This document shows positions 34,441-44,817 of a stretch of 64,000 nucleotides of DNA, in pieces. Position 1 is the first letter of the stretch; every line of letters begins with the position of its first letter. This DNA comes from Calvatia gigantea. Taxonomy: Eukaryota > Basidiomycota > Agaricomycetes > Agaricales > Lycoperdaceae. The position numbers and the translations under genes were made by a program. The notes beneath the pieces were generated by a model. That model was not told where the DNA came from and searched no databases. It was given only the letters and a program-made list of their open reading frames with translations. The stretch is from assembly GCA_025093985.1 (NCBI GenBank), contig JACAAK010000002.1, forward strand, positions 3,906,001-3,970,000, in the 5' to 3' direction.

Positions 34441-35960
34441 CAACTCAAAGTGACAGATACAAGTCTGTCCTACCCACAAGACTTGACCACATGAACTACC
34501 GATTGACAACACGAATGGCAACATTACCTAATCACCTAATCAGACAACAAGGAGAAAACTAGTCACCATAACTGGAGGTAATTAGGTGCAAAGGGATAAT
34601 CGACTGAACGTGCTCTTACAACATGCAGCAACTTTCCTCTAAACCAACATTCCTATGGTCTAAACAACCCTCGAGACAACACCACCAAATTGAAAGCCAA
34701 TCAAGCTGCACTGATGAACGGTCGAGAGTTATTTCAGGATTCAAATCAAGACATAGTCACACTTCCAAATCTGTGGAGCAACCCACTAAACAATCCCTCT
34801 GATTCCACTGTTCTGTTGCCATCACCTCTGGCAAGCTGACGAATGTCGCAAACTTCAAAGCTGTTATTGTGCCAACAATGCCAAGGAGTGAAAAAATATA
34901 CCAAGACAGTGCGCAAGGGCACTCAAGAGCTGAATGAAGGCTAGTCAACAACACTGCTCTAATACACCCCTCCTAGTCAAAGTTGGACGTGGGCAAAGAT
35001 GAATGACCCTGAGGCTAGGTATATTGGACATACTGAGTCCAAAATATGGTTTGATAGATGCAAGTTTGTTGGTCATGCATAGAGCCACTTCCAAAAATGA
35101 TATTTGGTTAAGGAAACGTCAATTTGTACAATGTGATGATCTGGTAAGTATTTGGGATGGATGTATAGCCAGCTAAATGACTAGCAAGAAAGATGAAGCA
35201 GACCTATGTAATCAGAATTTTGATAACAAAAGACTAGTTAAAGGAGGGATGATGCTCTTCAACAGGACATACCACCAAACACAATGGAAAGGCTAAAATG
35301 TAGATGATCACATGGAAGTAAATGGTACATTGGCCTAACGCACATATCCAGGACGACTAAATGTCCCCATTGAGACATTGTCACTCAAGACAAAGCTGGA
35401 AGTGAGATACTCAGCATCCGATTCTCATGAAACCCTATGGGAGAGGAACATGAAGGAGTGGAAAAATGAACACGAAACAACCAGTACATGAGTTCAAAGG
35501 AATTCGACCCTGAGAGATGCCTGAGTCCACATTTTAAGGCAGCTATACCAGAAAGATGACAGAATACCTTGTATAAAGATTCAAAGGAACAACAATGTGA
35601 TCAGTGCCTGAAAAAAACATATCCAATAACTCAAAACAGTACCAAAACATACTTTCATAAGATAGGAGAAGCATACACTATTTACAGATTAGAGATTAAG
35701 AAAGTGTCACAGCCCACAGTAGTCCTATAGATTGAGCTGACCTGAGAAGTCAAACAATGAAGAAGTGTATGCAGTAAGGAAATCCTGGCGAAGGAAAATA
35801 AGGGGTTATAATTCCTATACACTAAAATACAGCAATAAGAAGTACGTGGACAGTTTGGAATCCAACCTGACAAATGCTCAAGACACAATATGGACTACCA
35901 AAAGCATGGGGGATACCCATAAAAAAAGGGGTAGAAGAACCAAAAAATCATCACCAAACC
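34441..35960 (+). other. Mixed sequence: blend of Tc1/mariner and chromovirus pol
   Basis: The stretch follows two different sources at once, in the same order as both. It has E4-like pol fragments (compare 34556 ACTAGTCACCATAA with 32829; 34870 GCCAACAATGC with 33153). It also has Tc1 transposase fragments (35250 TCTTCAACAGGACA with 40052 TCTTCCAACAGGACA; 35435 ACCCTATGGGAGAGGA with 40230) and Tc1 3' UTR (35712 CCACAGTAGTCCT). No frame is open for long. Best read as an assembly consensus mixing two repeats, not as a biological sequence. Confidence 0.65.
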
Positions 35961-35977
35961 AAAGAAACTAGCCAAAC

Positions 35978-36965
35978 ATGCCCTCCTCCCAAGCCAACTG
36001 TGTCACTATTCATTCCCTCATCCACCCCAATCCAACTACAATCTCCTCCATCCCCCTCCCAGAACCAGGCAATAGCCAAGCACCTGCCCCCCAAGGTACT
36101 TGTTACAATCTTGCCACCACGCCATCCCCAGCACAGGGGCTCCTTGAATCCCTACTGAAAGACATCGACAAGGCCACCAACAGTAAAATGGAAGCCATCA
36201 CCACTCAGAACAAGCGACTAGTCATCAACAGGCACATTGCCCTTGCCACTGCATACATCACCTTCACCGACATGTATGCAGGGTTCACCAATGCCTCTTC
36301 ATCCACCAACCAGTACATTTCCACCATCTTCCAGTCCCTAGAACAATCCACACTTACACCCAGTAAACAAGACTGTGTCCACAGTCTCCACAACTATGTC
36401 AACCTCGGTCTAGAAGTATTCAAGCACCTTGACATCACCGACATCTTTCTAGAGCTCGCCAATGTAGCAATGAACTTACTCAGACATAATAAAACCACCG
36501 AAGACCCAGAGATTGATGCCCTTGTCGACAGGATCCACAGTACCCTGTCCAAACTCCACACCACAATCAACCCCACACCACCAACCCGATCCAACATGCC
36601 TATGGACAAAGAAACAACTGTCTCCATAAAAGAAGAAGTCAACTTGCTCCGCCATTTCATCAAAACTATCACTCCACTGTAACTTGTATCAGTTTTTCTC
36701 CCTTTCACAAGATTCTGCACTGTGTTGCCAGGGCAAGAAAAGGACCAACACTACTGGAAAACGATAGTCAAGAGCTACTGGGACAACTCCACCACAACCA
36801 ACTTCCCATTCAACAGTGTTCCAGTCCCTATCTGCTAGAATGGGCAAAGCCACTTGCCTGTCTTCTTCATACATATGCTCAAATGATGGAAAATACCTTA
36901 TCAGGGCCACCAAGAAAGCCCTCACCTCTGCCATAGTCAATGGTGACTTTGACGAAGCTTCCTGA
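35978..36965 (+). pseudogene. E4 ORF3 (family A accessory ORF)
   Basis: ATG 35978, six nucleotides (CCAAAC) after pol stop TAG (35969-35971), same frame. Encodes AQGLLESLLKDIDKATNSKM, DIFLELANVAMNLLRHNK and EEVNLLRHFIKTITP. A TAA at about 36680 replaces CAA of the relatives; beyond it GQEKDQHYWKTIVKSYWDN is still readable, with a small frame disturbance near 36880. Ends at TGA 36963-36965, just before the polypurine tract. Confidence 0.82.
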
Positions 36966-36990
36966 GGCATGAAGCCAAATTGGGGGGTAT

Positions 36991-37298
36991 TGTTATGGTT
37001 TTTTACTGATCACATTGTGCTCTGTCCTTGTCTGCATTCCTACATTATTAGTACATCTGTTTCACCTATTCCTGTTGAGCGATCTCTGGTTATGACTTGT
37101 ACTAACTACTACACCTGCCTTACCAGATGTTTCATTGTAGTTACCCCATCCATTCAACTGGATGATTCCTTGTATTTAAGCATACATATACTCATTGTAT
37201 TCGGTACACTTAACTACCTCTTGTTCTCTTTCCCTTACTCGCCCTCAAGTCTTAGCCTAAGTTGCAACCTGAGGTTTACTCAGACTAAGGTCATAACA
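36991..37298 (+). repeat. E4 3' LTR (family A)
   Basis: 308 bp, TGTTATGG to GTCATAACA, preceded by the polypurine tract TTGGGGGGTAT. Confidence 0.88.
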
Positions 37299-37554
37299 TA
37301 CAGGAGCAATTTCTTTGCTCGCCAACATTCTGCAACAAGGTCAGATGTGAGAGGAATGATATATGGCAGGTAATGGAGAGGTAGTTACAGTGAGTTCATG
37401 GTCTTCATGTGTATAAAAACCATGCGGGCCTGGTATTTTGCTCACCAGAGCAACAAGAAGCCCAGGTGAGTCATTATATGTGCATTAAAATGTGTTATCC
37501 ATGTACTATGTCTCCCAAATTCAGCACCAGGGCTTCTGCCTGGTGGTGCAGAGT

Positions 37555-37785
37555 TGTATATAAATTTCAAGAGGGACAAAAACTGTTCCAATGCACTTAA
37601 AATATTAATTAATTAATAACTCCCCTAAAACAAAGGATTACATAATCATACTTTGCATATGATTAGATAAGATACTGGACTATCTACAATTAAATTAGGA
37701 AGTGCACAGCCACAGTAGTCCTTAGATATGAGCTGATCTTCTGAGAAGTTCAAAACATTGGAACGGTTTTGTCCCTTACTGTATG
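37555..37785 (+). mobile_element. Tc1/mariner-like 3' end, first copy
   Basis: Contains subterminal GGGACAAAAACTGTTCC (37573) and ends GGAACGGTTTTGTCCCTTAC followed by TGTA. Same as 40371-40600. No transposase next to it; it is joined to Copia sequence on the right. Confidence 0.75.
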
Positions 37786-39700
37786 TCCAGTCCAAAGAAT
37801 CTGGCCCAAGGACATAAGATGTTCTGTAATTTCCTTGATATAAAAGACTGGTGCAATATGTGAAGTAGTGCTACAAGTCTTGCCATTATCTACAACATCA
37901 TGCTAAAAGATCACAGATCCTCATCCTATCATTTCATAATTCTGGTTGCCAGTGGCTTGAATAATACTGAAGTGGCCCATCTTAATCTCTGTGAAATCAG
38001 AGAGATAACTGGTGATGTGGTATGATGCCCCTGAATCAAGGAGCCAATCTGCATCATTCACCATATGTTTGTGCTTCAACTCTGCTCAATACTTCAGGCA
38101 CTGCATCAAATCACAGATGTAATAAGTTTTGATCATATTAAGATCAGTGTGCTCTTTGTGGAGTTCTTTTCTCAATTCATCTGAATACACATGGTTTCCT
38201 ACAGTATATGTAGCATTCATCTTACTTTCCAGCTTAGGAAATCCAGTAGAATAAGCAGAAGGGGAAGTACCTTGGGCATGCTTCCAGCATACATTGCAGT
38301 TCAAGAAATCTACACAGTGGTGTCTATAATGAGTCCCTACAGGAGGTGGGCATTGTGCTACATCTACATAGGTGTCCCGCTCTGTTTGGCAGCTACCTCA
38401 TCGTCCCAACTCATCTACAGTATCTCCAGGGCATCCCACTCCGAGGCAGACAGACCCTGCATCTGTATTGTACCATCCCATCTGTTGACAGGGCTGTGTA
38501 TCCTCTTCAGCATTAGAGAATGAGTAGTAGTCAGAGGAAGTCACTGACCTGCACCCTCCATTTGATCTGTAATCAGTATCCTCATCAGAGTTGTCAAGGA
38601 CAGACTCAAGAACTGACTTGGAAACCTTTGGTGCCTGCTTCTTCTTGAGCAGCTTGGGCTTCTTGATAATAGCCAGCTTGTTGTACACCAGCACTGGCTA
38701 TGTGATCACATCTTCCTCCCTTGTGACTTGAGATGGACCTGTACCCTCTGTAGGGAGATCAATGTTCATCATGTCAAACTGCTTCTACATCTCCTCCAAA
38801 CTTTCACCTGATGAAAAAGTGGCAGATAACTGCTTATCCCACTTCTTCAAGGCATTGACCTTGGCTTTCACTGAAGGTCAGTGATAATGTTCAGGCTTGG
38901 GCGCAGTGATACATGACACGAGCGGAGTGGCATTACTGCCTGTGGCTGCAGAGCTGGAAATAACAGAAGGCATCTTGGCTTGACGTGTTGTCTCCACAAG
39001 GGATTGTGTACTAGGCAGTGGCACATCCCATGCCTGCAATGTGAAGTCCACATCTTGAATATACTGGAGGATGTGGCAGCATTAGCCTGTGCACCTTCCT
39101 CCTTTCCTTTTCCCTTTCCCTTGCCATGTGGACACCAGCAGCATTTCTTCTCACCATTGCCATCTCCTCCAGACAGCTTTTGCTGCTGCTGCTGCTGCTG
39201 CTGCTGGGGTTTTTTATTCCCCTGTGGCTGCTGCTATCCTTGCAGATGCTGCTGGCCACCTTGCTGCTGCTGGTGCTGCTATTGCTGCCCACCTCCTTGT
39301 CATGGAGTAAAGCATGCTTATTGTGTGTGGATGGTCTGGTTGGAGGTGTAAGTGGTGATAATACCACTGTGAGCCTTGTTCCACATCAGGTTGTGAAGTG
39401 ACATGTTTGATGTAAGGAGGGTTTGAGCCACATGGCTCATGGAAGGGTGGAGGGAGTGGAGTAGGATCATTGTTTCAATCTCTGGGGTAATGCCACTATT
39501 TATGGCATCAAGCTGCCCAAAGATTTGCTGGAGCTTGCTCATCTTGAGACAAGGGATCTCTGCCGAGGTGGGAGCTTAAATGTGATCACACAAATGAACT
39601 CGTTAGACCTGAGCTGGTCCAGGGAGGCCATATTGGCCAGCAGGGTGGTGCCACCAATGTGCATAGTCATTGCGGAAAGACATGCTTAAACTACTGCTAT
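37786..39700 (-). pseudogene. Ty1/Copia gag-protease block, copy 1
   Basis: Minus strand. Gag part: MSKLQQIFGQLDAINSGITP (39542), LHSLHPSMSHVAQTL. Then a glutamine-rich CAG run and a Cys/His patch (CCWCPHGKGKGKGRRC). Protease: ADWLLDSGASYHITSYL (about 38040), the DSGA motif of Copia proteases. RT and integrase are absent. Compared with copy 2 it lacks one base near 39061 and shows many small insertions after 39540. Several in-frame stops. Confidence 0.75.
39180..39206. repeat. CTG/CAG trinucleotide repeat, copy 1
   Basis: Nine consecutive GCTs/CTGs within the Copia gag; the identical tract recurs near 41998-42023. Confidence 0.9.
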
Positions 39701-39960
39701 AGGAGGAAAAGTTGGAGTGGCAGAAGCCACATGTTAACTGGACCTGGAGGACTGGAAGAGGGTATTTGACGACCAGATGAGTCAAAATCAATCGGTTTGG
39801 ATCAGATGGAAGGGTTTGGGTATGGAAATAAGGCAGGAGAGGGGCTGAATGATAGATTGGTTGAGGGAACAGTCAAGTTTGGTGGAGGAATATGTCGATG
39901 ATCTGGGGTTGTATGCTCGTGGGATGGAGTGGGGTTTGCCAACTAAAATTGTAACGGAGG
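39540..39960. other. Second mixed zone (Copia gag into Tc1 transposase)
   Basis: Relative to copy 2, 39545-39690 gains single extra bases at a rising rate (gagAcaag, gccgagGtggg, gccacCaatg). From about 39700 on, Tc1 transposase sequence can be read only by skipping an extra base every 10-20 nt (CAAAATCAATCGGTTTGGA, AGGAGAGGGGCTGAATGATA). Confidence 0.6.
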
Positions 39961-39963
39961 AAG

Positions 39964-40359
39964 ATGGATGCTGACCTTTATGTTCAAATTTTGGGGGATG
40001 AACTAAAGAGGAGCATCAGGTGGTATGGGAAGAATGAGGAGGATATGGTCTTCCAACAGGACAATGACCCCAAACACAAGAGCAAAAAGGCTACAAACTG
40101 GCTAGATGAGTCTGAATTGGAGGTTATGGTATGGCCCCCACAGTCTCCAGACCTTAATCCCATTGAACATCTCTGGACTCACCTCAAGAATAAGCTGGGA
40201 GAGTATGATACTCCTCCTGATAGCATGAATACCCTATGGGAGAGGATACAAAAGGAGTGGGATGACATAGAACCAGAAGTGTGTCAGAATCTGATAGAGA
40301 GTATGCCTAGGAGGGTCCAGGCAGTTTTACAGGCCAAGGGAGCTTATACCAGGTACTAG
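39964..40359 (+). pseudogene. Tc1/mariner transposase, C-terminal half (DD34E)
   Basis: Reads MDADLYVQILGDELKRSI, VFQQDNDPKHKSKKATNWL, then WPPQSPDLNPIEHLWTHLK, ending QAKGAYTRY with TAG. The aspartate of QQDN and the glutamate of NPIEHLW are 34 residues apart, the DD34E spacing of Tc1 enzymes (cut-and-paste transposition at TA). The first catalytic aspartate and DNA-binding domain should lie upstream, in the corrupted stretch 39700-39960. Confidence 0.85.
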
Positions 40360-40370
40360 AATACCCATTT

Positions 40371-40600
40371 TGTATATAAATTTCAAGAGGGACAAAACTG
40401 TTCCAATGCACTTAAAATATTAATTAATTAATAACTCCCCTAAAACAAAGGATTACATAATCATACTTTGCATATGATTAGATAAGATACTGGACTATCT
40501 ACAATTAAATTAGGAAGTGCACAGCCACAGTAGTCCTTGAGATATGAGCTGATCTTCTGAGAAGTTCAAAACATTGGAACGGTTTTGTCCCTTACTGTAT
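40371..40600 (+). mobile_element. Tc1/mariner-like 3' end, second copy
   Basis: Follows the transposase stop, with GGGACAAAACTGTTCC near 40389 and the terminal repeat ending GTCCCTTACTGTA near 40600. It is inserted into the Copia block to its right. Confidence 0.8.
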
Positions 40601-42702
40601 GTCCAGTCCAAAGAATCTGGCCCAAGGACATAAGATGTTCTGTAATTTCCTTGATATAAAAGACTGGTGCAATATGTGAAGTAGTGCTACAAGTCTTGCC
40701 ATTATCTACAACATCATGCTAAAAGATCACAGATCCTCATCCTATCATTTCATAATTCTGGTTGCCAGTGGCTTGAATAATACTGAAGTGGCCCATCTTA
40801 ATCTCTGTGAAATCAGAGAGATAACTGGTGATGTGGTATGATGCCCCTGAATCAAGGAGCCAATCTGCATCATTCACCATATGTTTGTGCTTCAACTCTG
40901 CTCAATACTTCAGGCACTGCATCAAATCACAGATGTAATAAGTTTTGATCATATTAAGATCAGTGTGCTCTTTGTGGAGTTCTTTTCTCAATTCATCTGA
41001 ATACACATGGTTTCCTACAGTATATGTAGCATTCATCTTACTTTCCAGCTTAGGAAATCCAGTAGAATAAGCAGAAGGGGAAGTACCTTGGGCATGCTTC
41101 CAGCATACATTGCAGTTCAAGAAATCTACACAGTGGTGTCTATAATGAGTCCCTACAGGAGGTGGGCATTGTGCTACATCTACATAGGTGTCCCGCTCTG
41201 TTTGGCAGCTACCTCATCGTCCCAACTCATCTACAGTATCTCCAGGGCATCCCACTCCGAGGCAGACAGACCCTGCATCTGTATTGTACCATCCCATCTG
41301 TTGACAGGGCTGTGTATCCTCTTCAGCATTAGAGAATGAGTAGTAGTCAGAGGAAGTCACTGACCTGCACCCTCCATTTGATCTGTAATCAGTATCCTCA
41401 TCAGAGTTGTCAAGGACAGACTCAAGAACTGACTTGGAAACCTTTGGTGCCTGCTTCTTCTTGAGCAGCTTGGGCTTCTTGATAATAGCCAGCTTGTTGT
41501 ACACCAGCACTGGCTATGTGATCACATCTTCCTCCCTTGTGACTTGAGATGGACCTGTACCCTCTGTAGGGAGATCAATGTTCATCATGTCAAACTGCTT
41601 CTACATCTCCTCCAAACTTTCACCTGATGAAAAAGTGGCAGATAACTGCTTATCCCACTTCTTCAAGGCATTGACCTTGGCTTTCACTGAAGGTCAGTGA
41701 TAATGTTTAGGCTTGGGCGCAGTGATACATGACACGAGCGGAGTGGCATTACTGCCTGTGGCTGCAGAGCTGGAAATAACAGAAGGCATCTTGGCTTGAC
41801 GTGTTGTCTCCACAAGGGATTGTGTACTAGGCAGTGGCACATCCCATGCCTGCAATGTGAAGTCCACATCTTGAATATAACTGGAGGATGTGGCAGCATT
41901 AGCCTGTGCACCTTCCTCCTTTCCTTTTCCCTTTCCCTTGCCATGTGGACACCAGCAGCATTTCTTCTCACCATTGCCATCTCCTCCAGACAGCTTTTGC
42001 TGCTGCTGCTGCTGCTGCTGCTGGGGTTTTTTATTCCCCTGTGGCTGCTGCTATCCTTGCAGATGCTGCTGGCCACCTTGCTGCTGCTGGTGCTGCTATT
42101 GCTGCCCACCTCCTTGTCATGGAGTAAAGCATGCTTATTGTGTGTGGATGGTCTGGTTGGAGGTGTAAGTGGTGATAATACCACTGTGAGCCTTGTTCCA
42201 CATCAGGTTGTGAAGTGACATGTTTGATGTAAGGAGGGTTTGAGCCACATGGCTCATGGAAGGGTGGAGGGAGTGGAGTAGGATCATTGTTTCAATCTCT
42301 GGGGTAATGCCACTATTTATGGCATCAAGCTGCCCAAAGATTTGCTGGAGCTTGCTCATCTTGAGCAAGGGATCTCTGCCGAGTGGGAGCTTAAATGTGA
42401 TCACACAAATGAACTCGTTAGACCTGAGCTGGTCCAGGGAGGCCATATTGGCCAGCAGGGTGGTGCCACAATGTGCATGCATTGCTGAAAGCATGCTTCA
42501 ACATGCTATTAGGGAAAGTTGACTCAATCAACCCAAGAGCATGGGTACACAAGTTGTTCACCTGCCTGACACTCCAGTGTTCATCAGTGGTCATCAGGAT
42601 TGGAGTTCCTGGATGCGACCTCTAGGCTGGTGAAGTGGCAGTAGCTGTAACTGTGGGATGATCTGTATTGTATAGCTGCTCATAAATGACAGGCTTATCC
42701 AT
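40601..42702 (-). pseudogene. Ty1/Copia gag-protease block, copy 2
   Basis: Near identical to copy 1 (offset 2816-2817) and longer. The gag start region MDKPVIYEQLYNTDHPTVTA is at 42702, then a frame change near 42500 into LLANMASLDQLRSNEFICVI and MSKLQQIFGQLDAINSGITP. Protease DWLLDSGASYHIT near 40855. In this copy the gag-to-protease frame is continuous apart from stop codons (TGA, TAG). RT, RNase H and integrase are missing. Acts as a dead Copia remnant carrying a Tc1 insertion at its left end. Confidence 0.78.
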
Positions 42703-43495
42703 AGCCCCTGAAAAATCCTACCCCATCCATTCACAGTCATTCAGAGAGATGCATATAAGTGTAGAGCGAAGACGGAGCAACTGTTATAGTGAGATCAACT
42801 TGTATTGTAAGCTGACCTGATATCTATCATGCAGATGATATCAAAGGGAACTCCTTCTCGAAGGCTGTCAACTATTTATAACTACTTACAATGTAGTTAT
42901 AGATAGTCTATAGTCTATGATCAGTCATCTATGCACCTTCAATTATAACCCTTATGAAGTCTTATAGAGTAAATACAAGTGTTGAGAAGAGACTTTCTTA
43001 TGAACAGACTATAAGAGAGAATGATAAGAGTTATAGATTGAGTCTCCACCTAACCAAGTAGAAACGATGGGGTCTACTGGTCAAGTTGAGGGGTTTATAT
43101 ACTACAATGGTGTACTATTGTATTGTACTGTATTGTTATGTTATTTGTCTATATATGGTATATAAAAAGTAGTACAACTTCAAAGTAGTACAACTTTGAA
43201 TTATGACATAAGCTATGCTATTTATGTGTATTAAGTTCTATTAAGTTCTATTAAGTTCTATTAAGTTCTAGGTCTGTCTAGATCATGCTATTAATAGTAT
43301 ATTAAAGTTCTAGGTCGTTTCAGTCTTCTAGACCTTTCTAGGCATTGTCTAGCTTCATCTTGAGGTGTCTAGACTATATGGATATTCTAGAATCGTTGTA
43401 ACTGTATTTATAGAACTGTATAGTATTAAGTATTAGGTTAATACTTAATCTATTGTTATTATCTTATCGTATAGAATATGCTAAGATATATTACT
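42703..43495. other. AT-rich region, possible Copia leader/LTR
   Basis: Upstream of the Copia gag on the minus strand, so it may hold its leader and LTR (TGTTATAGTGAG at 42782 is a possible LTR end). No gene recognised. Confidence 0.35.
43231..43270. repeat. Tandem 10-mer, four copies
   Basis: TTAAGTTCTA repeated four times without change, with partial copies nearby (43305). Confidence 0.95.
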
Positions 43496-43802
43496 TGTTA
43501 CGACCTTAGTCTGATAAGACCTCAGGTTGCAGCTTAGGCTAAGTCTTGAGGGCGAGTAAGGGAAAAGAACTAGGTGGTTAAGCATACCGAATACAGGAGT
43601 ATGTATGTACACTTAAATACAGAAGGGAGCATCCAGTTGAATGGATGGAGATAACTTCATGAAACGTCTGACAACTATGGCATAGTAATTATGAGTCAGA
43701 GCTTGGGGATCACACAGGCAGGAATAACTGAAACAGGTACACGACAAGAGGGAATGCAGATAAGTGTGGAGCTGATACGAAAATAGACTAATGTTCACAA
43801 CA
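43496..43802 (-). repeat. E6 3' LTR
   Basis: TGTTACGACC to TTCACAACA on the plus strand; followed by ATACCCTCC (polypurine tract on minus). Confidence 0.92.
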
Positions 43803-43827
43803 ATACCCTCCGGTCAGGCTTCATGCC

Positions 43828-44811
43828 TCAGGAAGCTTTGTCAAAGTCTCCATTTACCACGGCAGTGGTGAGTGCCTTCTTGGTGGATGCGATGAGGAAT
43901 TCCCCACTATTGGATTTTGCAAAGAAGACTGGCAAGTGGCTGTGACCGTCTTGACGGATAGGGACTGGGATGCTGTTGAAGGGGAACTTGGTGGTGGTGG
44001 AGCTCTCCCAGTAGTTCTTGACTATCGATTTCCAGTAACGTTGGTCTTTCTCTTGTCCTGGTAGTACAGTGCGGAACCTTGCAGGAGGGAGAAAAACCGA
44101 TGTGAGTTGCAGTGGGGTGATAGTTTTTATGAAGCATCGGAGGGCATTGACTTCCTCCTTCATGGAGACCATGACTTCTTCGTCCATGGGGGTATCGGTA
44201 CGAGATGGTGGGGAGGGATTAACTATGTCATGTAGTTCAGAGAGGGTGATGTGAATTCTGTCCATGAGGGTGTTGATGTTGGGATCTTCATTTATTTTGT
44301 CTCATCCAAAAAGTTTCATGGCTATGTCTGTGAGTTCGAGGAAGATGTTGGCAATGTTGAGGTGATTGAAGACCTCAAGGCCCAAGTCAATTCGGCTTTG
44401 GAGTCCTTGGACTCGATCTCATTCGTTGGGGGTAAGGGTGGACTGGTCTAGGGCTCAGAAGATGGTGGGAATGTGCTGGTTGGTGGAAGAAGATGCATTG
44501 GTGAACCCTGCATACATGTTGGCAAAGGTGATGCATGCTGTAGCAAGGGTGATGTGTCAGTTTATGACTAATCATTGGTTTTGGGCGGAGATGTTCTCAA
44601 TTTCGTTGTTGGTTGCTTTGTCAATGTCCTTGAGTAGGGCTTCGAGAAGGCCTTGTGCTGGGGATGGTGTCTTCACAAGGTTATAGCGGGTTCCTTGGGG
44701 AGCAGATGCTCAGCTGCTACCTGGTTTGGGAAATGGGAGGGAGGAGATTCTGGTGGGAGTGGGGTGGACGAGGGAGTCAATGGCAATGCAGTTGGATTGG
44801 GAGGCAGGCAT
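43828..44811 (-). pseudogene. E6 ORF3 (family A accessory ORF) with multiple TGA
   Basis: ATG 44811, six nucleotides (ACAAAC) after the pol stop TAA (44818-44820), same frame. Readable blocks: AQGLLEALLKDIDKATNNEI, DIFLELTDIAMKLFG, EEVNALRCFIKTITPLQL, VLPGQEKDQRYWKSIVKNYW. At least six in-frame TGA codons (for example near 44300, 44455, 44420, 44560, 44570, 44708), where E5, E2 or E4 mostly have arginine. Confidence 0.82.
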
Positions 44812-44817
44812 GTTTGT

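Larger units (their letters stand above)
21262..37298 (+). mobile_element. Chromovirus E4 (family A), 5'-truncated, split by E5
   Basis: Plus-strand Ty3/Gypsy element lacking its 5' LTR and the first half of gag. Order: gag end, protease, RT (to 22664), then E5 inserted, then RT rest, RNase H, integrase (31908 to about 33965), foreign and mixed sequence, chromodomain remnant, ORF3 (35978-36965), polypurine tract and 3' LTR (36991-37298). Removing E5 and one copy of AACAG rejoins the RT reading frame at EPT|VMYFGLSN. Confidence 0.85.

Noticed and set aside
39126..39401. Leucine-rich hydrophobic ORF on the plus strand (also at 41906-42218)
   Set aside because: Produced by the antisense reading of a CAG-repeat region in Copia gag.
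42782..43495. Complete Copia LTR
   Set aside because: A TGTTATAG start is present but no matching second LTR or clear end was found, so only mentioned as possible.
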